NCBI RefSeq assembly: GCF_004923315.1
Contig: NZ_CP039650.1
Span: forward strand, 1-64,000
DNA from: Azospirillum sp. TSA2s
GTDB lineage: Bacteria; Pseudomonadota; Alphaproteobacteria; Azospirillales; Azospirillaceae
Reading direction: 5' to 3'
DNA: 64,000 nt
A model generated the notes under the pieces. It worked only from the letters and a program-made list of their open reading frames with translations, had not been told where the DNA came from and did not search any database. How positions within the stretch are numbered: the stretch's first letter is position 1; each line of letters opens with the position of its first letter. Positions 25,471 through 34,969 of the stretch are shown one piece after another. The translations under genes were made by a program, and so were the position numbers.

Positions 25471-26169
25471 CTAAATACCTGACGACATGGACTCTGTTCC
25501 CGACGACCGGCCCAGCGACCCACGCGACCGGGTCCAGCGGCAGAAGGTCGCGCCCCAGCGCTCCGCCCCGCGCAACGCGTTGTCGAGCGCGGCCATGGTG
25601 CGCGACAGGTCGGCGGTGTCGTCGTTCAGGAACACCCGCATCACCCGCGCATGGACGGTGCCGAGACCGGCGACCAGCGCCGTGCCGCCGCGCTGGTCCG
25701 GGTCGATCCCGGCGGCGCGCAGCATCCAGGCCATGGAACGGCCGAAGGCGCAGGAGAAGGCCAGCGCGGTGGCTGGATCGGCCGGCAGGTCGCGTACGAC
25801 GGAACGCAGGCCGTCGCGGAAGGGGCGCAGAGCGTCGAAGCGGCGCATCATCACGTCGAACAGCCGGTCGCGCGCCGATTCGGTCGGGTCCGCGGCGATA
25901 TCCCCGGCCAGGACCGTTTCATCGGCTACCCGCGATACCGCGGCCAGCAGGTCGGCGCGCCCGCGAAAGCGGTGATGAAAGCGCGACAGCGGAATGCCGG
26001 CGGTATGCGCGACCTCCAGCAGGCCGACGTGGCGCCAGCCCTTCTCGGCCGCCAGCCCCATTGCTGCCGATGCCACGGCACGGTCGAGGGCGTCGGGGTC
26101 CGCAAAATCCCGGGCGGGGTCTGAGCGGAAGCTGTTGTCTTCAGGCTTGTCGGACGACATGTCGGACAT
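25471..26169 (-). CDS. TetR-family transcriptional regulator
   Basis: A 232-residue protein with a TetR-type DNA-binding domain in its first third: ALDRAVASAAMGLAAEKGWRHVGLLEVAHTAGIPLSRFHHRF. The remainder is helical and would form the ligand/dimer domain; its ligand is unknown. The first 25 residues and the last 20 are low-complexity. It lies 78 bp downstream of the YbaK gene in the same direction, so it may be the end of the proC-region operon or independent. Family assignment is good; regulated genes are unknown. Confidence 0.75.
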   Translation of the reverse strand: MSDMSSDKPEDNSFRSDPARDFADPDALDRAVASAAMGLAAEKGWRHVGLLEVAHTAGIPLSRFHHRFRGRADLLAAVSRVADETVLAGDIAADPTESARDRLFDVMMRRFDALRPFRDGLRSVVRDLPADPATALAFSCAFGRSMAWMLRAAGIDPDQRGGTALVAGLGTVHARVMRVFLNDDTADLSRTMAALDNALRGAERWGATFCRWTRSRGSLGRSSGTESMSSGI

Positions 26170-26247
26170 GGCACCACCTCCAGGCGACAGGGATCGCCTG
26201 ATAAAATGGTGTGCGGACGGGCGAACGTCACCCGTCCACCCCTTCAG

Positions 26248-26730
26248 TTATGCCTTGCGCACGGTCTCCACCCGGCCGCCGGTCATGCTGACCAGATCGG
26301 CGGGGGTGAGGCGGAAAACGGCGTTGGGGGTGCCGGCGGCGGCCCAGATGGTCTCCAGCCGCAGCAGGTCGTCGTCGATCAGCACCAGAGGCGGGACGGC
26401 ATGGCCGATGGGCGGAACGCCGCCGATGGCGAAGCCGGTCGACTCGCGGACGAACTCCGGGTCGGCGCGCTCGATCTTTTCGCCGATCAGCCGCCCGACC
26501 GCCTTCTCGTCCACCCGGTTGGCGCCGCTGGCGACCACCAGGACCGGACGCCCGGTCTCCTTGGCGCGGAAAATCAGCGACTTGGCGATCTGCGCCACCT
26601 CGCAGCCGACGGAGTTGGCGGCGTCTTCCGAGGTGCGGGTGCTGCCTTCATGCTCGACCACATGATGGCCGAGGCCGATGCTGTCCAGCAGTGCCTGGAC
26701 GCGGGCGGCGGAGGGGCTGAGGGTGGTCAC
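26248..26730 (-). CDS. YbaK/EbsC-type aminoacyl-tRNA deacylase
   Basis: A 160-residue member of the YbaK/ProRS-editing superfamily, which hydrolyses misacylated tRNAs. Visible hallmarks are the catalytic Lys in QIAKSLIFR, the central strand VVASGANRVDEKAV and the glycine loop GGVPPIGH. It resembles the short YbaK/EbsC form more than YeaK. It lies 12 bp downstream of proC in the same operon. Which amino acid is edited (Cys, Ala, other) cannot be read from the sequence. Confidence 0.88.
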   Translation of the reverse strand: MTTLSPSAARVQALLDSIGLGHHVVEHEGSTRTSEDAANSVGCEVAQIAKSLIFRAKETGRPVLVVASGANRVDEKAVGRLIGEKIERADPEFVRESTGFAIGGVPPIGHAVPPLVLIDDDLLRLETIWAAAGTPNAVFRLTPADLVSMTGGRVETVRKA

Positions 26731-26742
26731 GGCGGCGCCTCC

Positions 26743-27564
26743 TCAGCCAGCCAACTCGCGCGACCGCCGGGTGGCGGCGGCGATGGCGGCGGTCATCACC
26801 GGCTGCATGCCTTCGGGCGCCATCAGCACCTCCAGCGCGGCCTGGGTGGTGCCATTCGGGCTGGTCACCGCCTTGCGCAGGTCGGCGGCCTCCTGCGGCG
26901 AGGCGTCGAGCAGGGCGCCGGCACCGGACACGGTGGCGCGGGCCAGCCGCATCGCCAGATCGGCGGGCAGACCGGCTGCCTCGCCGGCCTTGGCCATCGC
27001 CTCGACCAGGAAGAAGACATAGGCCGGACCACTGCCCGACACGGCGGTGACGGGGTCCAGCAACCCCTCGTCCTCCACCCAGGCGACGTCGCCGACGGCG
27101 CGCAGCAGGCGGTCGGACAGCTCACGCTGACTGGCGCTGACGCGGGCGTTCGGAACGGCGACGGTCATGCCGCGGCCGATGGCGGCCGGCGTGTTGGGCA
27201 TGGAGCGGACGACGACCGCCCCCTCCCCCAGCAGGCGTTCGAAATAGGCGATGGTCTTGCCGGCGGCGATCGACAGGAAGACGGTGCCGGGGCGGACCAG
27301 GGCTCGGTAGGACGGCAGAGCGTCCTCCATCACCTGCGGCTTCACCGCCAGGACGATCACATCGGGAACGAAGCCGGCCGGCAGGGCGTCGGCGCCGGAT
27401 GCCAGGGTGACGCGCGAATCGCCCGCCACCGACTGCGGCAGACCGGCGCGGTCGACCACCACCACGCGCGACGCGGTCCCGGCGGCGAGCCAGCCGTCCA
27501 GCATCGCCCCGCCCATCTTCCCGCAACCGACCAGCAGCAGCGACGCACCCGATTCCGCCGTCAT
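26743..27564 (-). CDS. proC: Pyrroline-5-carboxylate reductase
   Basis: Catalyses the last step of proline synthesis, reducing pyrroline-5-carboxylate with NAD(P)H. The 273-residue protein has the Rossmann start LLVGCGKMGGAMLDGW, the AVKPQ motif, SMPNTPAAIGRG and the C-terminal signature VSGAGALLDASPQEAADLRKAV followed by SPNGTT. Length and motifs are standard. It sits 37 bp after the YbjN-family gene and 12 bp before the deacylase gene; all are in one leftward operon. Confidence 0.95.
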   Translation of the reverse strand: MTAESGASLLLVGCGKMGGAMLDGWLAAGTASRVVVVDRAGLPQSVAGDSRVTLASGADALPAGFVPDVIVLAVKPQVMEDALPSYRALVRPGTVFLSIAAGKTIAYFERLLGEGAVVVRSMPNTPAAIGRGMTVAVPNARVSASQRELSDRLLRAVGDVAWVEDEGLLDPVTAVSGSGPAYVFFLVEAMAKAGEAAGLPADLAMRLARATVSGAGALLDASPQEAADLRKAVTSPNGTTQAALEVLMAPEGMQPVMTAAIAAATRRSRELAG

Positions 27565-27601
27565 GACCGAGACCTTCCCCTCGCTTGAGACTTCTTGTTC
27601 T

Positions 27602-28105
27602 TTACGCTTCGCCCATGGTGTCGAGAATGGCGGCGGACACCGCTTCGGACGCCGATTTTCCGCCCCAGATCACGAACTGGAAGGCAGGATAGAAGCGCTC
27701 GCACTCCGACAGGGCGATCTCCACCAGATCCTCCAGTTGTTCCACCGCGGCGCCACGCGATCCGCGCAGCAGCATGGTCTGGCGGAACATCGGCGTATGC
27801 TCCTCCGAGCAGACGTCGAAATGGCCGAGCCACATGCGGCCGTTGACCTCGGCCAGCAGTTCGGCGACGGCGGTGCGGCGGGCGGCCTGGACCTTCATGT
27901 CGAACTGGCAGGAGAACTGCATCGCGCTGACGTCCGGCTGCCAGACGAAATAGAGCCGGTAATCGCACCAGCGCCCGCCGATCTCGACGACCAACTCGTC
28001 CTCGGTGGCGCGGTCGAAGGGCCATTCGTTGGCGGTGACGATCTCCTCGACCACGTCGAGCGGATTGTGGGCGGAAGTGGTGGTCTCTACGGCGACTGCC
28101 GACAT
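27602..28105 (-). CDS. YbjN-domain protein
   Basis: A 167-residue protein of the YbjN family (FDRATEDELVVEIGGRWCDYRLYFVW, then a central GHFDVCSEEHTPMFRQTML). These proteins have a fold like type III secretion chaperones; their role is unclear, with reported links to stress response and motility in E. coli. It is upstream of proC in the same direction, an arrangement often seen in alphaproteobacteria. No signal peptide. Confidence 0.85.
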   Translation of the reverse strand: MSAVAVETTTSAHNPLDVVEEIVTANEWPFDRATEDELVVEIGGRWCDYRLYFVWQPDVSAMQFSCQFDMKVQAARRTAVAELLAEVNGRMWLGHFDVCSEEHTPMFRQTMLLRGSRGAAVEQLEDLVEIALSECERFYPAFQFVIWGGKSASEAVSAAILDTMGEA

Positions 28106-28333
28106 GTGCGCGTCCTCCTGTGAAGGCGCTATGGGCGGTACCGTTCACCCGAACCGCAGCGACGCGCCGGCGATGGCGCGCGGTCCGGGGCAATACCCCG
28201 AATATGATGAAAAGGCGGGCTGGGCCGAAGCCGGGCGAAGCGCTGCCGCGGACCGCCCCGGCCGCAGGACGGCCGCGGGATGACGGCGCGTGACGACGGG
28301 AGAGACGTCCGGTGTGTGCGGCGGCGCTGCCGC

Positions 28334-28714
28334 TCAGGGTGCCGGGGAGGCCGTGGTGTTGGGCTTGCCACCGCCTGCCGCGGCAGGCTTGGCCGGCTCG
28401 GATTCGGCCACGGCGGGGACGCCGGCGGGCTCGACCACGACCGGCAGCGGTGCCTTCGCGGCGCTCAGCGATGCCACGGTGGCCTCCAGCGCGGCAAGCC
28501 GCTCGGCCATCGCCTCCTGCTCCTCGCGGGCCTTGGCGGCCATGGCGCGGACAGCCTCGTACTCCTCGCGGCTGACGACGTCCATCCGTGACAGAACCCG
28601 TTCGAGCTGGGCCCGCAGTTGGCCTTCGGCCTCTTCGCGCAAGGACGAGAAGGCGCCGAGCGCGCCACCTGCCACACGGGCGAGGTCGTCCAAAATCCTG
28701 TTGTCCACCTGCAT
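28334..28714 (-). CDS. ubiK: UbiK-family ubiquinone biosynthesis accessory factor
   Basis: A 126-residue protein whose first 85 residues match the BMFP/UbiK family: ILDDLARVAGGALGAFSSLREE, then QLRAQLERVLSRMDVVSREEYEAVRAMAAKAREEQ, a coiled coil. UbiK helps assemble the ubiquinone-synthesis complex in proteobacteria. The last 40 residues are a Pro/Ala-rich tail not shared with the E. coli protein. It lies 228 bp upstream of the YbjN gene in the same direction. Confidence 0.82.
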   Translation of the reverse strand: MQVDNRILDDLARVAGGALGAFSSLREEAEGQLRAQLERVLSRMDVVSREEYEAVRAMAAKAREEQEAMAERLAALEATVASLSAAKAPLPVVVEPAGVPAVAESEPAKPAAAGGGKPNTTASPAP

Positions 28715-28823
28715 CGCTCTGACTTCCGGTTACCGTTCGTTCATTATGGACGCCACACGCCGCGACTTCAACGCCCTTGGAACGCCCATTGCCCTGGGGA
28801 CAGGACGTCATTTGAGCCAAGCC

Positions 28824-31800
28824 TTATTTGGCGGGCGCGGCTGCGTTGAAGTGGTCACGCAGGGCCTTCAGGTCCAGCGTCTGCGTCGGCGCGGACCAGG
28901 GACCTGCCATGCGTAGCGTCAGCGGCGGCAGATCGCCGTCCGCCTTCACCGCCAGCGCCAACGCCAGATCAACCCGTTCGTCGGGAAGGGAGACCGTGCC
29001 GGTCAGCGTGCCGTCAGCCGGCGCGGTGGTCAGGCGGGCGTCCTCGGTGCGGATCACCCCCTTGTCGATGGCGAAGCGGGCGTCCAGCCGGTCCAGCTTG
29101 GTCTCACCACCCTGCAGCGCGCCGGCGACGGCGCCCAGCACCTCCTGCGTGCGCTCCGCCCCGGCGAGGCGGCTGCGCAGCGAGGTGAGATCGACGCCGC
29201 GCAGCACGCCGCCCGACGCAACCGCCCGGCCCCGGCCGGTCAGGCTGCTCAGCAGCGCGTCGCCTCGACCGCTGCCCGACAGCGTCACGTCGAGGTCGAC
29301 GGTGCCGCCGCTGAGGCCAAGCCCGGCGAAGCCGGACAGCGCGCTGCCCATGTCGGCCTTGATGACGGTGAGGTCGGCGTCGAGCTTCGGCGCCTGCCCC
29401 GGCGCGGCGGCGAGGCGGCCGCTGAGGCCGATCTGCCCACCCTGCCATTCGCCGTCCAGTTGCTCCAGGGTCGCGACGCCGTTGTCCAGAGTGGCGCGCA
29501 GCGCCGGCTGGACGATGCGCTGCCCCGCCACCGTCAGCGAGGTGGAGGTCAGGCCGAGCCGCCCGTCCAGCGACTGTATCCAGCCGAGATCGGCCAGTGG
29601 ATCGGTGGGCGGCACGTCTGCGGCGGGATCCGCTGCTGTGGTCGCGGTGCGGCCGGCGCCATCGCCGACCAGCGGCGCATTGCGCAGCCGGTCGAGATCG
29701 AGGTCGCCGGTCTGGATGTCGGCCTGGAAGGCGGTACGCTCCGACTTGCGGTCGAGGGTCAGCTTGCCGCGCACGGGGATGCCGGCGACCAGCCCCTGGA
29801 GGTTCTTCAGGGCGGGGGATGCCGCATTGCCCGACAGTTCGCCATAGAGATCCAGCGGGCCGTAGGCGCGGGCAAGACCGCTGTCGGTGAACAGGGCGGC
29901 GAGGCGGCCAATCTCCGGATGGGTGACGCGCAGCTTCAGGTCGGCCTCGGGCTTGCGGTCGAGGCCGAGCAGAGCGCCGCCGGCGTCGACCGTGCCGCCG
30001 AGCATGCCGGCCGAGGCCTCCACCGCCAGCCGCTCGCCATCGCCGGCCAGCCGGGCCTTGACGCTGACCGCGCCCAAACGTTCCGGAACCGGCAGGCCGG
30101 GCGGCCAGGACACGGCGCTGGGCAGGCCGCCAAGCGATTGCGCCTGCGCCGCCAGGGCGAGGTTGACGCCGCGCAGCGGGATCAGGCTGGCGACCTGACC
30201 GTCGATCCGCGCCTGCAGACCGGCGATGTCGTCCACCTTGACCTCGCGCACCGTCAGCGCGCCGGACGCGACCGTGGCGTCGAGGTGAATCCCCTGGACC
30301 GGCAGGCCGCCAACCGTCAGCTGGCCGACCCGCAGATCGAGGTTGGCGTCGGCAAGGCCGAGAAGCCGCTGCGGGGTCTGGCCGCCGTCGGATGCGGTGG
30401 CGCGCGGAGCCGGCTGGGGTTGGGATGCGGGCTGCTGGTTTGGCGTTTGCCCGGGAGTGGGATCGGCCGGCAGATAGCCGTCCAGATTCAGGCGGTCGAG
30501 GTCCAGCCGCGCGCCGAAGGCCGGCCGGCCGCGGTCGACATAAGCGACGGCGCCGCTGAGCCGGCTGCTGTCGAAGCGGAAATCCAGGCCCGACAGCTCG
30601 AAGCGGTCGGCATGGCCCTGCAGCCGGGCCGACAGCGAGGCGCGGCGCAGCCGGTCGGCCGGGACGCCGCGCGGAGCCAGCTTCGCCCATTCCAACAGGG
30701 CGCGCAGGTTGTCGGCATTCGCCTCCATCCGCAGGTCGAGCGTCGGCTGCCCGCCCGGCGTGGTCACTTCGCCTGCCGCGACGAAATCGGAACCGCCGGG
30801 CAGCAGCGCGCTGACCCGGTCGATGTTGAGCCGCCCGGCGGACAGGCTGGCCTCGATCCGCCCCTGGCGCACCACGCCGTGGTTGTAGCCGATGGCGTCG
30901 ATGGCGACGTCCAGCTTCGCCTCAACGCCGGTCGGCAGCGCGAAGGACGGAAGTGATGCCTTGTCGCCCGAGGCGGCGCCGGCGACGGGAGCGGGCGTGC
31001 CCCGGCCGCTGCCGCTGCCGCCGCTGGCCGCTGTGCCATTGCGCCCGCCCTGGGCCAGCCAGGCATCGAGGTCCAGCCGGTTGACGGCGAGGGTCAGTTC
31101 GGTGCGCGGAATCTCGCGCTTGGCCGGGTCGCCGGCGCGGAGCGTGGCGTTGCCGGTGGCCCGCGTGTCGCCCAGCTGCGCTTCAAGGCCGGAGAAGGTG
31201 GCGAGGCTGGTTCCCGCCTCCACTGTCGCGCGCAGGTTGAAGGACTGGCTCAGCGCCCCGGGAGCCCAGCCGGAGGCGGGAGCGTCCACCAGCTTGGCGA
31301 AGTCGCTGCCCTCGGCGCGCAGGTCGCCCTGCACCTTGGACCCGCCGCCGGCTCCGCCGCCGGTCAGGATGCCGGCGAAGCGCAGGGTCGCGTCGGTGTG
31401 CGGCATCGACAGGGTGGCGCGCACCGGCACCGCCGCCCCTTCGGTGAAGCGGCCGGCGGTGGCCTCGCCATGCAGGGACAGGCCACGCAGGCGGAAATCG
31501 CCCTGGAGTTGGAAGGGGCCGTTCAGGCTGCCGGCGGCGATGCGGGCGTTCAGCTTGTCGACCGTCTCGGTCCGGCCGTTGCGGTCGTCGCGGTAGATGA
31601 TGGTGCCGTTGTCGATCATCACCTGATCGAAGCTGACGGCGGAGACCAGCCCCTCGGCGGCCCCCAGACCGTCGCCGGCGCGGGGGCCGGCGGTGGACAG
31701 GTCCCAGTTGATGCGGCCGTCCTTCAGCACCTCCACCACGAAGATGGGCTCGACCAGCGCGATGCTCTCAACCTGGATGCGGCCGCCCAGCAGGGGACCG

Positions 31801-32078
31801 AGCGCCACCCGGGCGTCCAGCTTCTTCAGGCGCACCATGTCGGGTTCGGCGGCGCCGGCGGCATTGGCGAGCCGGGCGTCGCGCACGGTCAGGGCCGGTG
31901 ACGGCAGCAGCGTGAAGCCGACGTCGCCATGCAACTCCACCTGCCGGCCGGTCGCCTGCGACACCCGCTCGGCGATGGCGCCCTTGTAGGCGTTCCAGTC
32001 GATAAGGCTAGGCGCCGCCAACAGCAGGCCGGCCAGAACCGCCAGTCCGGCCAGTGCAGCGATCAGGATCTTCTTCAC
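28824..32078 (-). CDS. AsmA-family envelope protein
   Basis: A 1084-residue AsmA-like protein, from the family that bridges inner and outer membranes and is linked to lipid transport. One N-terminal membrane helix (KKILIAALAGLAVLAGLLLAAPSLI) is followed by the diagnostic DWNAYKGAIAERVSQATGRQVELHGDV and GRINWDLS. The rest is repetitive beta-rich sequence ending in the AsmA C-terminal domain (VDLDVTLSGSGRG, then TGTVSLPDERVDLALAL). A low-complexity stretch rich in Pro, Gln and Thr lies mid-protein. The start was set at GTG 32078, with AAGG and GGA upstream; the frame is open another 57 codons. It stands alone, divergent from the small gene at 32355. Confidence 0.9.
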   Translation of the reverse strand: MKKILIAALAGLAVLAGLLLAAPSLIDWNAYKGAIAERVSQATGRQVELHGDVGFTLLPSPALTVRDARLANAAGAAEPDMVRLKKLDARVALGPLLGGRIQVESIALVEPIFVVEVLKDGRINWDLSTAGPRAGDGLGAAEGLVSAVSFDQVMIDNGTIIYRDDRNGRTETVDKLNARIAAGSLNGPFQLQGDFRLRGLSLHGEATAGRFTEGAAVPVRATLSMPHTDATLRFAGILTGGGAGGGSKVQGDLRAEGSDFAKLVDAPASGWAPGALSQSFNLRATVEAGTSLATFSGLEAQLGDTRATGNATLRAGDPAKREIPRTELTLAVNRLDLDAWLAQGGRNGTAASGGSGSGRGTPAPVAGAASGDKASLPSFALPTGVEAKLDVAIDAIGYNHGVVRQGRIEASLSAGRLNIDRVSALLPGGSDFVAAGEVTTPGGQPTLDLRMEANADNLRALLEWAKLAPRGVPADRLRRASLSARLQGHADRFELSGLDFRFDSSRLSGAVAYVDRGRPAFGARLDLDRLNLDGYLPADPTPGQTPNQQPASQPQPAPRATASDGGQTPQRLLGLADANLDLRVGQLTVGGLPVQGIHLDATVASGALTVREVKVDDIAGLQARIDGQVASLIPLRGVNLALAAQAQSLGGLPSAVSWPPGLPVPERLGAVSVKARLAGDGERLAVEASAGMLGGTVDAGGALLGLDRKPEADLKLRVTHPEIGRLAALFTDSGLARAYGPLDLYGELSGNAASPALKNLQGLVAGIPVRGKLTLDRKSERTAFQADIQTGDLDLDRLRNAPLVGDGAGRTATTAADPAADVPPTDPLADLGWIQSLDGRLGLTSTSLTVAGQRIVQPALRATLDNGVATLEQLDGEWQGGQIGLSGRLAAAPGQAPKLDADLTVIKADMGSALSGFAGLGLSGGTVDLDVTLSGSGRGDALLSSLTGRGRAVASGGVLRGVDLTSLRSRLAGAERTQEVLGAVAGALQGGETKLDRLDARFAIDKGVIRTEDARLTTAPADGTLTGTVSLPDERVDLALALAVKADGDLPPLTLRMAGPWSAPTQTLDLKALRDHFNAAAPAK

Positions 32079-32354
32079 CGGGTTTCCGCCTTCCCTGCGA
32101 CCGGCCTTGTCGTCGGCCGCGCCCCTTTGCCACGTCGATACAAAGACTCGTTCCCCCACCCGCCGCACCGTCCGCTTCCGGTGCGCGCCGTCCTTCGGTA
32201 AGCTAGCGCCCGCAGAAGAAACAAGCAATTTGGGCAATCCCACGGCCAAGTCGGGGTCCGTCCGAATTTTTTCCGCGAAAATTCCCGTCCGCCGGGCGCC
32301 CCGACTGGCCGCGCGGCGCTCGAACCATTGGAATCAGCCACCGGAGACCGTGCC

Positions 32355-32537
32355 ATGGGCGACGTGGTCAACCTCAACCGTTTCCGCAAGACTCGCGACA
32401 AGGCCGAGCGCGCCAAGGAAGCCGACGCGAATCGGGCCCGATTCGGCCGCACCAAGGCGGAGAAGGAACGCGACCGCAAGGAAGCCGAGCGGCGAACCCA
32501 GACGTTGGACGGGCATAAGCTGGACGGTGAGAACTAA
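32355..32537 (+). CDS. DUF4169 small basic protein
   Basis: A 60-residue charged helical protein with the DUF4169 pattern: GDVVNLNRFRKTRDKAERAK, then NRARFGRTKAEKERDRKEAE and a terminal LDGHKLDGEN. The ATG at 32355 has GGAGA upstream and matches the family N-terminus. It is restricted to alphaproteobacteria and its function is unknown. No domain beyond the basic helix can be seen. Confidence 0.8.
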   Translation: MGDVVNLNRFRKTRDKAERAKEADANRARFGRTKAEKERDRKEAERRTQTLDGHKLDGEN

Positions 32538-32603
32538 AGTACCAAGACCAAGGTACCGCAAAGACCAAGCTTCAGGGTCGGAATAACCTCTATTGATTTG
32601 TTA

Positions 32604-32624
32604 CTATTGGGTACACCAATAGTT
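32604..32624. promoter_or_regulatory. Palindrome upstream of the DUF2189 gene
   Basis: ACTATTGG and CCAATAGT form a perfect 8-bp inverted repeat around GTACA. It lies 90 bp upstream of the ATG at 32714 in an AT-richer stretch. It could be an operator; no partner regulator is adjacent. Confidence 0.45.
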
Positions 32625-32713
32625 CCTTCTTGCGACTATCAGCGGGACTGTGTGAAAGTGCGCCCATGAGCGCCGGCGGGCGCGTGCCTTGGTTCAAGGG
32701 GAGGGCCGTCATC

Positions 32714-33538
32714 ATGGTCGACATGACCTCGTTTCGCGGACCGGTTCAAACGCCTCAGACGCACACGCCCACCCACACCCCCGACTGGCTGCCGCCGATC
32801 CGGACGGTCGAGATGGACCGTCCCTGGGTCTGGCTGGCGTCGGCTTGGCGGGACATGATGGCGGCACCGGGCATCAGCTTCGCCTATGGCGCACTGGCGG
32901 TGATTTCCAGCCTGGTCCTGGTGGTCGGACTGGCGATGCTGGACATGGAATATCTCCTGCTGCCGATGGCGGCGGGCTTCATGCTGGTCGGCCCGCTGTT
33001 CGCGGTGGGACTGTACGAGACCAGCCGCCTGCTGGAGCTGGGGGAACGGCCGACCTTCGGCAAGGTGGTCGCCGTCTATCGCCGCAACGGGGTGCAGATC
33101 GCCGGCGTCGGTCTGGTCCTGATGCTGGCGATGCTGGCCTGGATCCGCGTCGCCTTCCTGATCTTCGCCCTGTTCTTCTCGGGCGAGCCGCCGGCGCTGG
33201 ATCAGCTGGTCGACCGCATCTTCTTCTCGGCTGAGACCATTCCGTTCCTGCTGACCGGGACGGTGTTCGGTGGGATCATCGCCACGGCGGTGTTCTCCAT
33301 CGCCGTGGTGTCGGTGCCGATGCTGCTGGACCGCGAGACAGACGTCTTCACCGCCATGGCGACCAGCATCGCCGTGGTGCGCGCCAACATCAAGCCGATG
33401 ATCGCCTGGGCCTTCCTGATCGCCCTGTTCATGAGCGCCGGGATGGTCACCGCCTTCCTCGGGCTGGCGATCGCCCTGCCGGTGATTGGCCATGCGTCGT
33501 GGCACTGCTACCGCGATCTGGTCGGCATCGGGCGGTAA
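32714..33538 (+). CDS. DUF2189 integral membrane protein
   Basis: A 274-residue inner-membrane protein with about six hydrophobic spans: ISFAYGALAVISSLVLVVGLA, a second LLLPMAAGFMLVGPLFAVGLY, and others. The ETSRLLELGERPTFGKV loop and the closing IGHASWHCYRDLVG motif fit DUF2189. Start at 32714 has GGGGAGG eleven bases upstream; the frame extends 28 codons further. Function unknown. A clear terminator follows at 33584. Confidence 0.85.
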   Translation: MVDMTSFRGPVQTPQTHTPTHTPDWLPPIRTVEMDRPWVWLASAWRDMMAAPGISFAYGALAVISSLVLVVGLAMLDMEYLLLPMAAGFMLVGPLFAVGLYETSRLLELGERPTFGKVVAVYRRNGVQIAGVGLVLMLAMLAWIRVAFLIFALFFSGEPPALDQLVDRIFFSAETIPFLLTGTVFGGIIATAVFSIAVVSVPMLLDRETDVFTAMATSIAVVRANIKPMIAWAFLIALFMSAGMVTAFLGLAIALPVIGHASWHCYRDLVGIGR

Positions 33539-33583
33539 GGGACTGTGCGATAAGAGATGGGGCGATAAGAGACAGGCAGCGTG

Positions 33584-33617
33584 AAAAGCCCTCTCCCCGG
33601 CGGGAGAGGGCTTTTTT
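33584..33617. terminator. Bidirectional terminator
   Basis: AAAAGCCCTCTCCC pairs with GGGAGAGGGCTTTTTT around CGGC. It has A- and T-tracts on both sides and lies between the convergent DUF2189 and DUF1192 genes, so it can serve both. Confidence 0.92.
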
Positions 33618-33814
33618 CATCCCTTCCTGAAGAACGCCTCGGCCGCCGATTTCTGTGCCTGCTTGGCGGCGATGGCGGCGCGGGCTCGGTCGATTTCCGC
33701 CTCCAGCGTGGCGATGTAGGCCTCGATCTCGGCCACGCCCATCACGGTCAGGTCCTTGGGCGCCGGCTTGGCCTTGCGCGGTTCCAGATCCTCGAAACGG
33801 TCGTCGATGGCCAT
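33617..33814 (-). CDS. DUF1192 small protein
   Basis: A 65-residue protein matching DUF1192: DDRFEDLEPRK, then LTVMGVAEIEAYIATLEAEIDRARAAIAAKQ, a coiled coil, and a basic tail. The family is alphaproteobacterial and its role is unknown. It ends directly on the shared terminator and diverges from the quinone oxidoreductase gene. Confidence 0.85.
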   Translation of the reverse strand: MAIDDRFEDLEPRKAKPAPKDLTVMGVAEIEAYIATLEAEIDRARAAIAAKQAQKSAAEAFFRKG

Positions 33815-33952
33815 GCTGTGGGTCCCTCCCCTGCCGCGTGGTTCGCCTTGTCAGGCCGGTCCGGCAAATCTACCTTTCGCACCGGACAATGCCAACGTGC
33901 CGGTGCCGTCAGGCGCCGGAACGGACAGACAAAAATGGAAGGGACGACCGCC

Positions 33953-34969
33953 ATGGGCCTTGCCTTGCCCGACAGCATGCGCTGCGTCGAGATCACCCAG
34001 CCCGGAGGGCCGGAAGTGCTGCGCCCGACGCGGCGCCCGGCACCGGTGCCAGGCCCCGGCGAAATTCTGGTGGAGGTCGCCGCCGCCGGGGTGAACCGTC
34101 CCGACACGCTGCAGCGCCAGGGCCGCTACGACCCGCCGCCGGGCGCGTCCGACCTGCCGGGGCTGGAGTTGTCCGGCACGGTGATCGCCATCGGCGAGGG
34201 GGTGGACGGCTGGGCCAGCGGCGACAAGGTCTGCGCGCTGGTTGCCGGCGGCGGCTATGCCGAATATTGCGTGGTGCCGGCGGTGCAGGCTCTGCCGATC
34301 CCCTCCCCGCTGTCGATGGTCGAGGCGGCGGCGGTGCCGGAGACCTTCTTCACCGTCTGGACCAACGTGTTCGAACGCGGCGCCCTGAAGCGCGGCGAGA
34401 CGCTGCTGATCCATGGCGGGTCGAGCGGCATCGGCACCACGGCGATCCAGCTGGCCAAGGCCTTCGGCGCGACCGTGTTCACCACCGCGGGCAGCGACGA
34501 CAAGTGCCGCGCCTGCGAGGAACTCGGCGCCGACCGGGCCATCAACTACAAGTCCGAGGATTTCGGCGCGGTGATCCGCGAGGCGACCGGCGGGCGCGGC
34601 GTCGACGTCGTGCTGGACATGGTCGGCGGCGATTACATCGCCCGCGACATCGACATCATGGCGGTGGACGGCCGCCACGTCTCCATCGCCTTCCTGCAGG
34701 GGGCGAAGGTGTCGCTGAACATGGCGCCGGTGATGACCAAGCGGCTGACGCTGACCGGATCGACGCTGCGCGCCCGGCCGGTGGCGGAGAAGGGCCGCAT
34801 CGCCGCGGCGTTGCGCGAGCATGTCTGGCCGCTGCTGGAGTCCGGCGGCATCAAGCCGCAGATCCACGCCACCTTCCCGCTGGAACAGGCCGACGAGGCG
34901 CACCGGATGATGGAAAGCAGCACGCATATCGGCAAGATCGTGCTGACGGTGGGGCCGAACGCCGCCTGA
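33953..34969 (+). CDS. Zinc-independent NAD(P)H:quinone oxidoreductase
   Basis: A 338-residue member of the medium-chain dehydrogenase family, quinone oxidoreductase/PIG3 type. N-terminal GroES-like domain (RCVEITQPGGPEVLRP), then AAAGVNRPDTLQRQG with no zinc-ligand Cys, the coenzyme loop IHGGSSGIGTTAIQLAKA and the C-terminal THIGKIVLTVG. It reduces quinones or alkenals with NADPH; physiological substrate unknown. The ATG at 33953 has GAAGGGA upstream; another ATG six codons earlier is in frame. It stands alone. Confidence 0.9.
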   Translation: MGLALPDSMRCVEITQPGGPEVLRPTRRPAPVPGPGEILVEVAAAGVNRPDTLQRQGRYDPPPGASDLPGLELSGTVIAIGEGVDGWASGDKVCALVAGGGYAEYCVVPAVQALPIPSPLSMVEAAAVPETFFTVWTNVFERGALKRGETLLIHGGSSGIGTTAIQLAKAFGATVFTTAGSDDKCRACEELGADRAINYKSEDFGAVIREATGGRGVDVVLDMVGGDYIARDIDIMAVDGRHVSIAFLQGAKVSLNMAPVMTKRLTLTGSTLRARPVAEKGRIAAALREHVWPLLESGGIKPQIHATFPLEQADEAHRMMESSTHIGKIVLTVGPNAA

